Assembly: GCA_964595655.1 (NCBI GenBank)
Contig: CAZQQV010000011.1
Coordinates: 1 to 33,583 of the forward strand
DNA from: Caldimicrobium sp964595655
GTDB lineage: Bacteria > Desulfobacterota > Thermodesulfobacteria > Thermodesulfobacteriales > Thermodesulfobacteriaceae
DNA length: 33,583 bases
Direction of reading: 5' to 3'
The notes under the pieces are model-generated. The model was not told the DNA's origin and searched no databases. It saw only the letters and a list, made by a program, of their open reading frames with translations. Both the position numbers and the translations under genes were made by a program. The stretch's first letter is position 1. Every line of letters begins with the position of its first letter. Below are positions 7,075 to 15,781 of the stretch, piece after piece.

Positions 7075-7812
7075 TTACCTCCTTATCGTTGTTAATTTGA
7101 TTAAAATTATACCTATTTCATAAAGAACTGTCAAGGGCAAAGCTAATAGAATTTGATAAAGGGGGTCACCTCCTGCAGTTATGATACTTGCAAATACAAA
7201 GGCAAGTATTATGGCATAGGGTCTAAATTTTTTTAACTGTTCAAGATTTACAATTTCTAATTTATTTAAGAGGAAGATTACAAAGGGAATTTGAAAAAAA
7301 ATTCCAAAAATGAGAAACAATTTTAACAAAAAATCTATATATTCTTTCAGATAGGGTTTAAAAACCAAAAATTGTTCACCAAAGGAATAGAAAAATTTTA
7401 AGATAAAGGGAAGAAACAAATAATAGGCGACAAGGTCTCCAAGTAAAAAGGAAAAAGAACTAAAAATTACTGTTATTTTTACCCATTTTTTTTCGTGGGG
7501 ATAAAGCCCGGGAGCCACAAAGCTCCATAATTGATAAAAAATAAAGGGACTACCAATGACAAACCCTAAAATTGCTGAGAGTTTAATTTCACTGGAGAAA
7601 ACTTCAGGCAAAGTTTTAAAGTAAACCTTTTGAGAGGGGGGTAAATAGGGTCTTAAAGGATTAATAAGAAACTCGAGAATATTATCAGAATAAAGATAGA
7701 CAAGGATAGTTACAAGAACCCATCCTATAAAGGCCTTAATTAAACAGCTTCTAAGTTCAATTAAGTGTTCTATAAAAGGTTGCTTTTTTTCTTCTAAAGA
7801 AGCTTCATTCAT
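7075..7812 (-). CDS. tatC: twin-arginine translocase subunit TatC
   Basis: 245 aa with six predicted membrane segments, as in TatC, the receptor for twin-arginine signal peptides. The N-terminal family motif (FIEHLIELRSCL) precedes the first helix, and the FVIGSPFIFYQLWSFVAPGL segment is typical of the first periplasmic loop and third helix. It overlaps the transketolase stop by 8 bases (ATGAATGA), without its own ribosome site, so it is probably translated by re-initiation from transketolase. tatA follows 5 bases after the stop. Confidence 0.95.
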   Translation of the reverse strand: MNEASLEEKKQPFIEHLIELRSCLIKAFIGWVLVTILVYLYSDNILEFLINPLRPYLPPSQKVYFKTLPEVFSSEIKLSAILGFVIGSPFIFYQLWSFVAPGLYPHEKKWVKITVIFSSFSFLLGDLVAYYLFLPFILKFFYSFGEQFLVFKPYLKEYIDFLLKLFLIFGIFFQIPFVIFLLNKLEIVNLEQLKKFRPYAIILAFVFASIITAGGDPLYQILLALPLTVLYEIGIILIKLTTIRR

Positions 7813-9751
7813 TAATTAATTTTTCAAAGGAGGAGGCAATAGAGTCAGGATCAAGGCCAGCTATTTTGAATAGTTCTGTAGGCTTCCCTGAGCTTGAGGG
7901 CTCCTTGTGCCCAAGAAGTTTTAACTTGACTTTGATACCCTTTAAACCATAAAAAGCTGAAATTTTCATGCCAAGTCCTGTATATACATAATGATCTTCC
8001 ACAACGAGAACATACTTTAACTCTGAGGCTTTTAGAATATCCTCTTCAGGGAAGGGTCGAATAGAGGCTACATTTAAAAGGGAAACCTGATAGCCCTTTT
8101 CCTTTAAAAGCTCTATTGCTGTTAGGGCATAGGAAATCATATTTCCATAGGTAATGATCACTCCATCTGAACCTTTTCTAATCCAGTCTGCCTTGCCAGG
8201 AATAAATTTATAATTTACATCAAAAAAAGGAGTCCCATCCTCTTTTGTCACAACGGGCAATTTTGATCTTCCCATACCTACAAAGATATTTCCTGGTCTT
8301 TGAGCAATGAATCTGATGATATGATCTGTTTGATTGGGATCAGCAGGCATATAGATTTCAAAATCAGGTATATTTGAAATAACACCAAGATAGTCAATGC
8401 ACTGATGAGTGGGGCCATCTTCTCCTACATCAGCCCCAAGGTGGGTACAAACTACTTTAAGAGCGGTTTTATTAAGGCTATTAATTCGCAGTTGATTATA
8501 AACCTCGTCAATTCCAAATACCCCAAAAGTTGAGAAGAATACCAAAAAGCCCTCTTTTGAGAGGGCTCCAGCAACAGAGGCTGTGTGATGTTCCTGAATT
8601 CCAGATTCAAAAAAAGCTTGGGGTGAGTGTTTTTTAAAATCCGTCATCTTTACAGAGCCCTCAAGATCACAGGTAAGACCAAGTATTTTCGGCGGTTTCC
8701 CAGGTAAATTGTTTTTTAAAGCAAGGTTTAAAAGGGCTTTACCATAGGCTGAGCGACAATCGGTTTTTTTATCAGGCGGATAAATAGTTGCCTCAGCAGG
8801 ATCAATATCAACAGGTAGAGGATCGTGAGGTTGATGAGGAAAGGAAAGGGTATAATTTTTGCGTTTTTCTTTAAGAATATCAAGTTCTTGAGGATCAAAA
8901 CCAAGCTCCTCAAGGGCCTTTCTGGCAAGATCCTCAGGAAGAGCAGATCCGTGCCACTTAGGATCATTCTCCATGAAGGAGATCCCCTTTCCCATGGTAG
9001 TGTGAGCAAGTATAGCTGTTGGTTTATCAGGATGGGGCACCTCTTTTGTCAGGGCCTTTCTTAAGGCCTGATAAATTTCTTGAAAATTATGGCCATCAAT
9101 CTCAATAACATTCCAAGAGGTAGCAAGAATTTCCTCTTTTATGTTCTGAGGCATTACCTCTTTTATATTTCCGCCAATTTGAAGTTTGTTATAGTCAATA
9201 AGGGTAATTAAGTTGTCAAGACCAAATTTTACAGCCCAGCGCCTTGCCTCAATGACCTGACCTTTTTGTTGCTCTCCATCTCCCATGAGACAAAAGACTC
9301 TGTTTGGCAAACCTTTGAGTTTTAGGGCCTTTGCCATTCCACAGGCTGCTGAAAGGCCTTGACCAAGATTTCCTGTATTCCACTCAACTCCTGGAACGGA
9401 TTGTTCCACATGCCCTCCAAAGGCAGACCCAGCTCTTCTGAACTCCATAAGAAAAGGCTCTTCTGGGAAAAAGCCATATTCACAAAGAACACTGTAAACC
9501 CCAGGGCTAATGTGCCCGTGGCTAATAACTATACGATCGCGCTTTTCCTTTCTCGGATTTTTTGGATCAACCTCTGCAATGGCATAGACCATCAAAAGAA
9601 GAGATAAAGAGGAAAGAGAGCCTCCCGGATGACCACATCCTGCAAGGGTTGTTGCAAGAATAATCCTTCTTGCACACCTTTTAAAGGCCTCTTCAAAAAA
9701 GGATATCTCCTCTTTTGAAAGACTGTCCTTATCCACACTCAATTTAAGCAT
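7805..9751 (-). CDS. tkt: transketolase, single chain
   Basis: 648 aa. Thiamine diphosphate enzyme of the non-oxidative pentose phosphate pathway (also supplies erythrose-4-P and ribose-5-P). The N-terminal half holds CGHPGGSLS, SHGHISPGVY, and the ThDP motif beginning GDGEQQKGQ near residue 157. The C-terminal pyrimidine-binding half shows GIQEHHTASVAGAL and the closing SSSGKPTELF. The sequence resembles a fusion of the split-type N and C transketolase proteins (COG3959 then COG3958) more than classical E. coli TktA; this is from memory. A GGAG site lies 7 bases before the ATG. It ends in an 8-base overlap with tatC. Confidence 0.9.
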   Translation of the reverse strand: MLKLSVDKDSLSKEEISFFEEAFKRCARRIILATTLAGCGHPGGSLSSLSLLLMVYAIAEVDPKNPRKEKRDRIVISHGHISPGVYSVLCEYGFFPEEPFLMEFRRAGSAFGGHVEQSVPGVEWNTGNLGQGLSAACGMAKALKLKGLPNRVFCLMGDGEQQKGQVIEARRWAVKFGLDNLITLIDYNKLQIGGNIKEVMPQNIKEEILATSWNVIEIDGHNFQEIYQALRKALTKEVPHPDKPTAILAHTTMGKGISFMENDPKWHGSALPEDLARKALEELGFDPQELDILKEKRKNYTLSFPHQPHDPLPVDIDPAEATIYPPDKKTDCRSAYGKALLNLALKNNLPGKPPKILGLTCDLEGSVKMTDFKKHSPQAFFESGIQEHHTASVAGALSKEGFLVFFSTFGVFGIDEVYNQLRINSLNKTALKVVCTHLGADVGEDGPTHQCIDYLGVISNIPDFEIYMPADPNQTDHIIRFIAQRPGNIFVGMGRSKLPVVTKEDGTPFFDVNYKFIPGKADWIRKGSDGVIITYGNMISYALTAIELLKEKGYQVSLLNVASIRPFPEEDILKASELKYVLVVEDHYVYTGLGMKISAFYGLKGIKVKLKLLGHKEPSSSGKPTELFKIAGLDPDSIASSFEKLINE

Positions 9752-9784
9752 AAGATTTCTCCTGAGAAAAATTTTTGATGGGTT

Positions 9785-9812
9785 ATTTTAATAGGAGAAA
9801 AGGGAAAATCAA
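9785..9812 (-). promoter_or_regulatory. possible internal promoter before transketolase
   Basis: On the minus strand TTGATT (9812-9807) and TAAAAT (9790-9785) are separated by 16 bases. It overlaps the ilvN stop and would let tkt-tatC-tatA be transcribed apart from ilvBN. AT-rich background makes this moderate only. Confidence 0.4.
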
Positions 9813-10306
9813 GGATTCTTTTTTTCTCTTTTCATGGCAATAAGACCTGTCCTTACAATTTCTTTAATTCCCATTGGACGAAGGAGTTCAATTACCGCAT
9901 TCAATTTATCCTGATCGCCAGTTACCTCAATAATATAGGTTCTGGGACTTACATCAACTATTTTTAATCTAAAAATTTCACAAATCCGATAAATTTCATC
10001 TCTATTTTCCTTTTCAGCTCTAACCTTAATAAGGGCCATCTCCCTTTCAACAAAATCTCCTTCTTCAGTTACATCAACAACTTTATATACATCTATAAGT
10101 CGATTTAACTGCTTGATAATTTGTTCTATTATTTGATCATCTCCCCGAGTAACTAAGGTTAAATGTGAAAGAGTTGGGTCAAGGGTTTCGGCTACACAGA
10201 GGCTATCAATATTAAAGCCCCTTCCGCTGAAAAGTCCAGCAATTCTTGCTAAGGCACCAGGGGTATTTTCAACAAGCACTGAGAGTGTGCATTTTCTCTC
10301 TGCCAT
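9809..10306 (-). CDS. ilvN: acetolactate synthase small (regulatory) subunit
   Basis: 165 aa from the ATG at 10306, the usual length for the two-ACT-domain regulatory subunit that binds valine and activates IlvB. The first ACT domain is clear (LVENTPGALARIAGLFSGRG, residues about 9-28). The C-terminal domain runs from about residue 82 and ends in GLIAMKRE, as is common in this family. The longer frame starts seven codons upstream, but AAGGAGGAG (10321-10313) sits 6 bases before 10306, which decides the start. It lies 13 bases after the ilvB stop in the same direction. Confidence 0.94.
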   Translation of the reverse strand: MAERKCTLSVLVENTPGALARIAGLFSGRGFNIDSLCVAETLDPTLSHLTLVTRGDDQIIEQIIKQLNRLIDVYKVVDVTEEGDFVEREMALIKVRAEKENRDEIYRICEIFRLKIVDVSPRTYIIEVTGDQDKLNAVIELLRPMGIKEIVRTGLIAMKREKKNP

Positions 10307-10319
10307 TGCTTTCTCCTCC

Positions 10320-12023
10320 TTAAACAAGAATCATTTCAGTTGTGGCCTTACCAGCAGGAACCATGGGGAATACTCCCTCTTCAGGGGCAATAACAACATC
10401 TAAAATTACCAACTTATCTATGCTTAAAACTTTCTTCAAAGCAGGTTCCACTTCCTGGGGCTTTGTTATTCTCATTCCCACTGCTCCATAGGCCTCAGCA
10501 AGTTTTACAAAATCTGGGATTGTGGCAAATTTAACTGCAGAATATCTTCGTTCATAAAATAGCTCTTGCCACTGCCTTACCATTCCGAGATAACCATTGT
10601 TAAGGATAATGATTTTTATGGGAAGTTTTTGATCCATAGCAGTTGCAAGTTCCTGGATGTTCATCTGAATTGATCCATCTCCTGCAATATCAATAACAAG
10701 TTTCCCAGGATTACCCATTTGTGCTCCGATAGCTGCTGGAAAGCCAAAACCCATTGTGCCAAGCCCCCCAGAGGTTATAAGAGTCCTCGGATATTTAAAT
10801 TTATAGAATTGAGCTGTCCACATCTGATTCTGACCAACCTCTGTGCAGATAATAGCCTCACCCTTGGTAAGTTCATAGAGTTTTTCAATCACATATTGGG
10901 GCTTAATATAATTGGGATCTTCTTTATAGGCTAAAGGATATCTTCTCTTCCAGATTTCAATTTGCTCCCACCAGTCTTTAAACCTCTCTTTCCAATATTT
11001 TTTGGGTTTTCCTACTTCTTTTATTACCTCAAGAAGCTTTGTTAACGCCCTCTTGCAATCAGCAACTATGGGGACATCAACTTTAACATTCTTTTGAATG
11101 GAGGTGGGGTCAATATCAATATGAATTATTTTAGCATGAGGTGCAAAGGCATCTACCTTTCCTGTAACTCTATCATCAAAGCGAGCACCTACTGCAAGGA
11201 GGACATCGCAATTGGCAACAGCCATATTGGCATAATAAGTCCCATGCATTCCAAGCATCCCCAAAGATTGTTCATGATCCCCGGGAAAACCTCCTAAGCC
11301 CATAAGAGTCATAGTAACAGGGAGATTTAACCTTTCAGCAAGCTCTCTTACCTCTTGAGCAGCACCTGAAGATATAACCCCTCCTCCTACCAGGAAAACA
11401 GGTCTTTCCGCCTTTTCAAGAAGCAGATAGGCCCTTTCAATCTGTTTAATATGGGGTTCATAATTGGGGTTATAACTTCTTAAGTGGATTTCTTCGGGAT
11501 AATTGAACTCCCCCTTGGCCTGTTGTACATCCTTGGGTAGATCAATCAGAACTGGCCCTGGTCTTCCAGTGCGAGCAATATAAAAGGCAGCCTTAAGAAT
11601 CCTTGGTAAATCTTCAATGCGTTTCACAAGGAAATTGTGTTTGGTTATGGGACGAGTAACTCCAGTAATATCCACCTCCTGAAAGGCATCATTTCCTATA
11701 AGCTTGGTTGGAACCTGGCCAGTAATTACCACAATGGGAATTGAATCCATGTAGGCTGTGGCTATACCTGTAACCGTATTGGTTGCGCCAGGGCCTGAAG
11801 TGGCAATAGCAACCCCCACTTTTCCTGTTGATCTTGCAAAACCATCTGCAGCATGAGCTGCACCCTGCTCGTGTCTAACTAAAACATGGTGAATCTCTGG
11901 AGTTTTATATAACTCGTCATACACATCAATAATTGCTCCACCAGGGTATCCAAAAACTATTTCCACACCCTCCCTTTTGAGAGCTTCAATCACCATTCTT
12001 GCACCAGTCATTATCTCGCCCAA
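10320..12023 (-). CDS. ilvB: acetolactate synthase large (catalytic) subunit
   Basis: 567 aa. Thiamine-diphosphate, FAD enzyme for the first common step of valine, leucine and isoleucine synthesis. Motifs: FGYPGGAIIDVYDEL, the activating glutamate in RHEQGAAHAADGFAR, and GDGSIQMNIQELATA with a later NNGYLGMVRQW, which together form the ThDP site. I use a TTG start at 12023 because AAGGAGGGG (12039-12031) sits 7 bases upstream; the next ATG (12011) would be 19 bases from it. The TTG is one base after the TGA of the DUF465 gene (TGA-A-TTG), suggesting coupling. No leader-peptide attenuator is seen. Confidence 0.95.
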   Translation of the reverse strand: MGEIMTGARMVIEALKREGVEIVFGYPGGAIIDVYDELYKTPEIHHVLVRHEQGAAHAADGFARSTGKVGVAIATSGPGATNTVTGIATAYMDSIPIVVITGQVPTKLIGNDAFQEVDITGVTRPITKHNFLVKRIEDLPRILKAAFYIARTGRPGPVLIDLPKDVQQAKGEFNYPEEIHLRSYNPNYEPHIKQIERAYLLLEKAERPVFLVGGGVISSGAAQEVRELAERLNLPVTMTLMGLGGFPGDHEQSLGMLGMHGTYYANMAVANCDVLLAVGARFDDRVTGKVDAFAPHAKIIHIDIDPTSIQKNVKVDVPIVADCKRALTKLLEVIKEVGKPKKYWKERFKDWWEQIEIWKRRYPLAYKEDPNYIKPQYVIEKLYELTKGEAIICTEVGQNQMWTAQFYKFKYPRTLITSGGLGTMGFGFPAAIGAQMGNPGKLVIDIAGDGSIQMNIQELATAMDQKLPIKIIILNNGYLGMVRQWQELFYERRYSAVKFATIPDFVKLAEAYGAVGMRITKPQEVEPALKKVLSIDKLVILDVVIAPEEGVFPMVPAGKATTEMILV

Positions 12024-12024
12024 T

Positions 12025-12246
12025 TCAGTTCCCCTCCTTTTGATATTTTTTTATAAGTTCATAAATTTTTTCCTTAAGATAAAGTTTCTCAAGCTTTATC
12101 TGTTTTTCCCTAATTTCCTCTTCCGTGGTAAGATAGGGGCGTTTTGCAAGCTCTTCAAGCTCTTTTTCTAAGCTTTGATGCTTTTCGTAAAGCTCTCTTA
12201 TATCCTCATACTTCTCAGCAAACTGCTTAACCAATTCTTTATCCAT
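12025..12246 (-). CDS. small DUF465 (YdcH-like) coiled-coil protein
   Basis: 73 aa, almost entirely charged helix: HQSLEKELEELAKRPYLT then EEEIREKQIKLEKLYLKEKI. The spacing of a short helix, the KRPYLT turn and a second Lys/Glu-rich helix matches the DUF465 family of small proteins of unknown function. Two in-frame ATGs exist. The first (12252) touches the ribosome site AGGAGGT, so the second at 12246, six bases away, is chosen. It precedes ilvB by one base, and the ilvB ribosome site lies inside its last codons. Function unknown; its place may matter mainly for ilvB translation. Confidence 0.8.
   Translation of the reverse strand: MDKELVKQFAEKYEDIRELYEKHQSLEKELEELAKRPYLTTEEEIREKQIKLEKLYLKEKIYELIKKYQKEGN
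12031..12039 (-). promoter_or_regulatory. ilvB ribosome binding site supporting a TTG start
   Basis: AAGGAGGGG lies 7 bases before TTG (12023) and inside the final codons of the DUF465 gene. It is too far (19 bases) from the alternative ATG at 12011. Confidence 0.7.
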
Positions 12247-12320
12247 GTTCATACCTCCTTTTTATATTATTTTTGGAGAAACTTACGAGAATTTGTGAAA
12301 ATTTTCTTGAAAACTCTTCT

Positions 12321-13070
12321 TCAAGCATCCTCTTTTTTAACAAAAGCTTTTAATAATTCAATGGGGAGAGGAAAGAGAATAGTTGAATTTTTCTCAGTGG
12401 CAATTTCAGTTAAGGTTTGAAGATATCTCAATTGAAGGGTGATGGGATTTTCTGCCATAATTTTGGCAGCTTCAAGAAGGGTCCTTGAAGCTTGGTATTC
12501 ACCATCAGCACTGATAATCTTTGCCCTTCTTTCTCTCTCAGCTTCAGCCTGTTTGGCCATGGCTCTTTTCATCTCCTCAGGAAGATCAATTTCTTTTATC
12601 TCTACCTTGGAAACTTTAACACCCCATGGTTCGGTGTCCGCATCAAGAATTTCTTGAAGTTTGATGTTAAGTTTTTCTCTTTCTGCAAGAATTTCATCAA
12701 GTTCAGCCTGACCACAAACGCTTCTCAAAGTAGTCTGAGCAAGCTGACTGGTAGCATAATAGTAATCCTCAACCTGCAAAAAGGCCTTGTCCGGATCCAT
12801 TACCCTGAAATACACAACCGCACTAACTCTAATGGAAACATTGTCCCTGGTTATAACCTCTTGAGGAGGAACATCAAGGGTTACCGTTCTCAAATCTATT
12901 TTTCTCATTTTATCAATCACTGGAATGAGAAGGATTAAACCAGGACCCTTGACTTTGTGAAATTTCCCAAGCCTTAATACCACAGCCCTTTCATATTCAT
13001 TAATGATTTTAACTGAAGCTTGTAAAAAGAGCAAACCAATTAAGACAATAAATAAAAGGGATAATTCCAT
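12321..13070 (-). CDS. slipin/stomatin-family SPFH membrane protein
   Basis: 249 aa. One N-terminal hydrophobic helix (residues about 3-20) is followed by an SPFH domain (INEYERAVVLRLGKFHKVKGPGL, described here as the INEYERAVV and LGKF parts near residues 23-38; then TVTLDVPPQEVITRDNVSI) and an Ala/Glu/Arg-rich coiled coil (MAKQAEAERERRAKI). Slipins form membrane scaffolds and often occur with an NfeD protease partner; no nfeD is adjacent here. The ATG is preceded by a GGGGAGGT site. It is the first gene of the leftward row that includes ilvBN, tkt and tatCA, 68 bases before the DUF465 start, and could be co-transcribed with them. Confidence 0.9.
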   Translation of the reverse strand: MELSLLFIVLIGLLFLQASVKIINEYERAVVLRLGKFHKVKGPGLILLIPVIDKMRKIDLRTVTLDVPPQEVITRDNVSIRVSAVVYFRVMDPDKAFLQVEDYYYATSQLAQTTLRSVCGQAELDEILAEREKLNIKLQEILDADTEPWGVKVSKVEIKEIDLPEEMKRAMAKQAEAERERRAKIISADGEYQASRTLLEAAKIMAENPITLQLRYLQTLTEIATEKNSTILFPLPIELLKAFVKKEDA

Positions 13071-13106
13071 AGGTTACCTCCCCAAAAAATTTTCTATTTT
13101 TTAAAA

Positions 13107-13135
13107 AGTTTATCCACATAAGGATTAAAAGTCAA
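13107..13135 (-). promoter_or_regulatory. promoter of the slipin gene
   Basis: On the minus strand TTGACT (13135-13130) and TAAACT (13112-13107) are 17 bases apart. The predicted start near 13100 leaves a leader of about 30 bases containing GGGGAGGT. Back to back with the rightward promoter at 13150-13177. Confidence 0.6.
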
Positions 13136-13149
13136 GAAAGAACTTTTGG

Positions 13150-13177
13150 TTGAGCTTTAAAACTTTTCTGTTAAGAT
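13150..13177 (+). promoter_or_regulatory. promoter of the DUF4390-ntrY pair
   Basis: TTGAGC (13150-13155), 16-base spacer, TAAGAT (13172-13177). The predicted start is about 13184, only some 5 bases before the ATG at 13189, and no Shine-Dalgarno site is present. The first gene may have a leaderless mRNA. Confidence 0.55.
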
Positions 13178-13188
13178 AAAAACAATCT

Positions 13189-13737
13189 ATGAAAAGATTA
13201 ATCCTTTTCTCTGCTTTCATCCTGCTTCTAATTTCAAAATCCTATGGATTTTCTGTAGGTGAAATTTATTTATTTAAAGGTTCTGAAAGGGGAATTTTTT
13301 TAAGCTTTAATTTCAAAGAATTTCCTCTTCAAGAAGTGATTTTGGCTCTTAAAAGGCAAAAAGAGCCAGTTCTTTTGCTTTGTGAGATTGAAATTTATAA
13401 AGAGCGTTTCCTTTTGCAAGACGAACTCCTTCAAAAGCACGTTTTCTTCAAAAAAGCAGGTTATAACCCAGAGCTGAATAAATATTATCTGGAAGATGAA
13501 AAAGGGCTTACCCTTTTTAACCATCCAGAAGAGTTATCCAAATATTTGGTCGAATTTGACTCCCTCTTCTTATCCATACCGTTCATGGAAAATAGAACTG
13601 GCTTATACCTATTAATAAAAGTGCAATTGAAATTTCATAGCCACTTAGATTCAAATCTTCGTTATACCCCAAAGGTTCGTATGATTCACTATAAAACTGA
13701 AAAGAAATATGATCTTTCAAAGAAAAATCTTCCCTAA
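13189..13737 (+). CDS. DUF4390-type exported protein, partner of the NtrY-like kinase
   Basis: 182 aa with a hydrophobic N-terminal segment (residues about 3-20, ending near SYGFS) that looks like a signal peptide. The body is a beta-rich, unlabelled domain with VEFDSLFLSIPF and an LLIKVQLKF strand. I assign DUF4390 from its size, export signal and position directly before an NtrY-type kinase, which is the common setting of that family; the sequence match itself is by memory. It overlaps the kinase start by 29 bases. It may be a periplasmic modulator of the kinase. There is no ribosome site before the ATG, and the promoter suggests a leaderless or near-leaderless message. Confidence 0.65.
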   Translation: MKRLILFSAFILLLISKSYGFSVGEIYLFKGSERGIFLSFNFKEFPLQEVILALKRQKEPVLLLCEIEIYKERFLLQDELLQKHVFFKKAGYNPELNKYYLEDEKGLTLFNHPEELSKYLVEFDSLFLSIPFMENRTGLYLLIKVQLKFHSHLDSNLRYTPKVRMIHYKTEKKYDLSKKNLP

Positions 13738-15781
13738 AAAGTTTTTTTTAGTCCTTTTTTTTATTGTTTTTTTTATAATCCTTCAATATTTTCTCTATAA
13801 AAGTGAAATTTTTACACTTCCTGAGAGAAATCTTTTTTTGTTTTTTGCCTTACAAATAGATTTTATTTTACTTTTAGTTTTACTATATTTGATATTTAGA
13901 TATCTATACAAAATTTTTTGGAATATTCGTGGAAAGAAAATTTCCCGAAGCTTAAAATTTAAACTATTTGTTGTTTATTTCCTTTCTATTGCTTTTACTG
14001 CTTTTGTTTTGATTGCTGGAAGTTTAATATTTCTCAAAAAAGGAATTGATTACTGGTTTGAGGAATTTTCAGCTCTAAAAATTTCTTCTCATGTCTTGAA
14101 AGAGGAAGACTGGTTTAGAGATCTTGAAGCGGATCTTTTAACAAAGGCTTTTCAAATAAAAAACGAATATATAGAAAAGACTGAAAATATTAGAAGCAAG
14201 GACTTGAGAGAAAAATATCGTTATTTTATGAATCTTGATTCTATAGAGATTTATACCCTTGAGGGAGAAATCTATAAAAAAACCTATTCCTCTGAGATAC
14301 CCTCTAAACAGGGAATTCCTCCATCTATTATTGAAACCCTGTTAAAGGAAAGGAAAGTTCAATCCAGCGTTCAACCAGTGGATTCAAAGCTTCTTATAAG
14401 GGTTTTTCTTCTCACCCATGATGGGGCTGGACGACCATATATCCTTGCTGTTGGGAAGCTCTTTGATCCTAACCAATTAAGGGAATACACCAAAAAAGAA
14501 AAAAAGCTTTCCCAAACCTTTCAGCTATTTTTGATTCTCTCACTGGGTTTGGTATTTTTACTCGTACTTTTCTTGGGTATCTGGGTTGGAAATAAACTCG
14601 GGAATACCTTAACAGAACCCTTGCAAACTCTTATTCTTGCAACGCAAAAAATTTCTCATAGGGATTTTAGATTAGATGATCTTCCCTTGTATACCTCCCA
14701 AGATGACGAGATTTCTCAGCTCATCAAGGCCTTCAGGAAAATGGCTGAAGAGATAAAAAGATATGAAACCACTTTACGAAAATATAATCAATATCTCAAA
14801 GGGGTTTTAAATGCCCTTCCTGTGGGAATTCTAATTCTTAAGGAAAATGGGGAACCTCTCTTTGCCAATGAACAGTTTAACCGCTTTCTTTCGGATTTTA
14901 ACTTTAAAAATTTTCAGGAATTTTGTGAAAATCTGTCAATAAATGAATACTTTAATAAGATCGGAATAGAAGAGAGTTTTTATAAAAATATAACTATTAC
15001 GAGAAATGAAAGGGAACTCCATCTTGGAGTAACCTTTATGAAGCTCGAGCTTTTGAATGAAGTTCTAAAGCTTTTAATAATTGAAAATCTTGAGGAAAAG
15101 GAAGCCCTAAAAAGGCTTTCTCTCTGGAGAGAAGTTGCAGTAATCATTGCACATGAAATAAAAAATCCTCTAACTCCTATAAAGCTCTCTGTTGAGAGGT
15201 TAAAGAAAAGGCTTAGTGAGGATTTGCCAGAGGAAAAAAGAGAATTTTTGGAAAATACCGTTAACCTTGTGAATAAATATGTTGAAGAATTGAAAAAACT
15301 TGCTTATGATCTCTATTATTTTTCAGAAAGATCTTCCCTTGAAAAAAAAGTGGTTAATCTCAGGGAGAATATCAGGGAAGTTTCTCAATTATATCTTTCA
15401 GCCTATCAGGATATTCAAATAGATTTATCAGAATTAAAGGATGTTTCAATCTTGGGAGATCCCTTCCAGCTAAAAAGGGTATGGATCAATCTCTTTGAGA
15501 ACTCCATAAAGGCTATGAACGAAAAGGGTGAGATGAAAATAAAGGCCTTTGAAAAGGAGGGAAAGGTTTATGTTATTTTTGAAGATACTGGTTCAGGCCT
15601 CGATGAAGAGATAATCAGGGCCTTAAATAAGGGTGACCTTTCATTACTAAAAAAATTTGGCACAGGACTTTTGATAATCTTAAGCATTGTTAAACTTCAT
15701 GAAGGGAAGGTTAGGGCAGAAAAAAAAGAAGAAGGCGGATCACGCTTTGTCCTTGAATTCCCTAAAAAGCTGAGCCCTTAA
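13709..15781 (+). CDS. NtrY-like sensor histidine kinase
   Basis: 690 aa. Order: membrane helices at about 12-30, 41-66 and 85-108; an extracytoplasmic region to about 268; a fourth helix about 271-294; HAMP about 295-348; a PAS-like domain about 360-460; then the kinase core. H482 in IIAHEIKNPLTPIKLS is the phosphorylation site. The ATPase part has WINLFENSIKAM (N box), EDTGSGL (G1) and GTGLLI (G2). The multi-helix, HAMP, PAS and HEIKNPLTPI pattern is that of NtrY, which senses nitrogen, redox or envelope state in different bacteria. No NtrX-type response regulator lies next to it; the downstream gene is on the other strand and overlaps its end by 42 bases. Confidence 0.88.
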   Translation: MIFQRKIFPKKFFLVLFFIVFFIILQYFLYKSEIFTLPERNLFLFFALQIDFILLLVLLYLIFRYLYKIFWNIRGKKISRSLKFKLFVVYFLSIAFTAFVLIAGSLIFLKKGIDYWFEEFSALKISSHVLKEEDWFRDLEADLLTKAFQIKNEYIEKTENIRSKDLREKYRYFMNLDSIEIYTLEGEIYKKTYSSEIPSKQGIPPSIIETLLKERKVQSSVQPVDSKLLIRVFLLTHDGAGRPYILAVGKLFDPNQLREYTKKEKKLSQTFQLFLILSLGLVFLLVLFLGIWVGNKLGNTLTEPLQTLILATQKISHRDFRLDDLPLYTSQDDEISQLIKAFRKMAEEIKRYETTLRKYNQYLKGVLNALPVGILILKENGEPLFANEQFNRFLSDFNFKNFQEFCENLSINEYFNKIGIEESFYKNITITRNERELHLGVTFMKLELLNEVLKLLIIENLEEKEALKRLSLWREVAVIIAHEIKNPLTPIKLSVERLKKRLSEDLPEEKREFLENTVNLVNKYVEELKKLAYDLYYFSERSSLEKKVVNLRENIREVSQLYLSAYQDIQIDLSELKDVSILGDPFQLKRVWINLFENSIKAMNEKGEMKIKAFEKEGKVYVIFEDTGSGLDEEIIRALNKGDLSLLKKFGTGLLIILSIVKLHEGKVRAEKKEEGGSRFVLEFPKKLSP

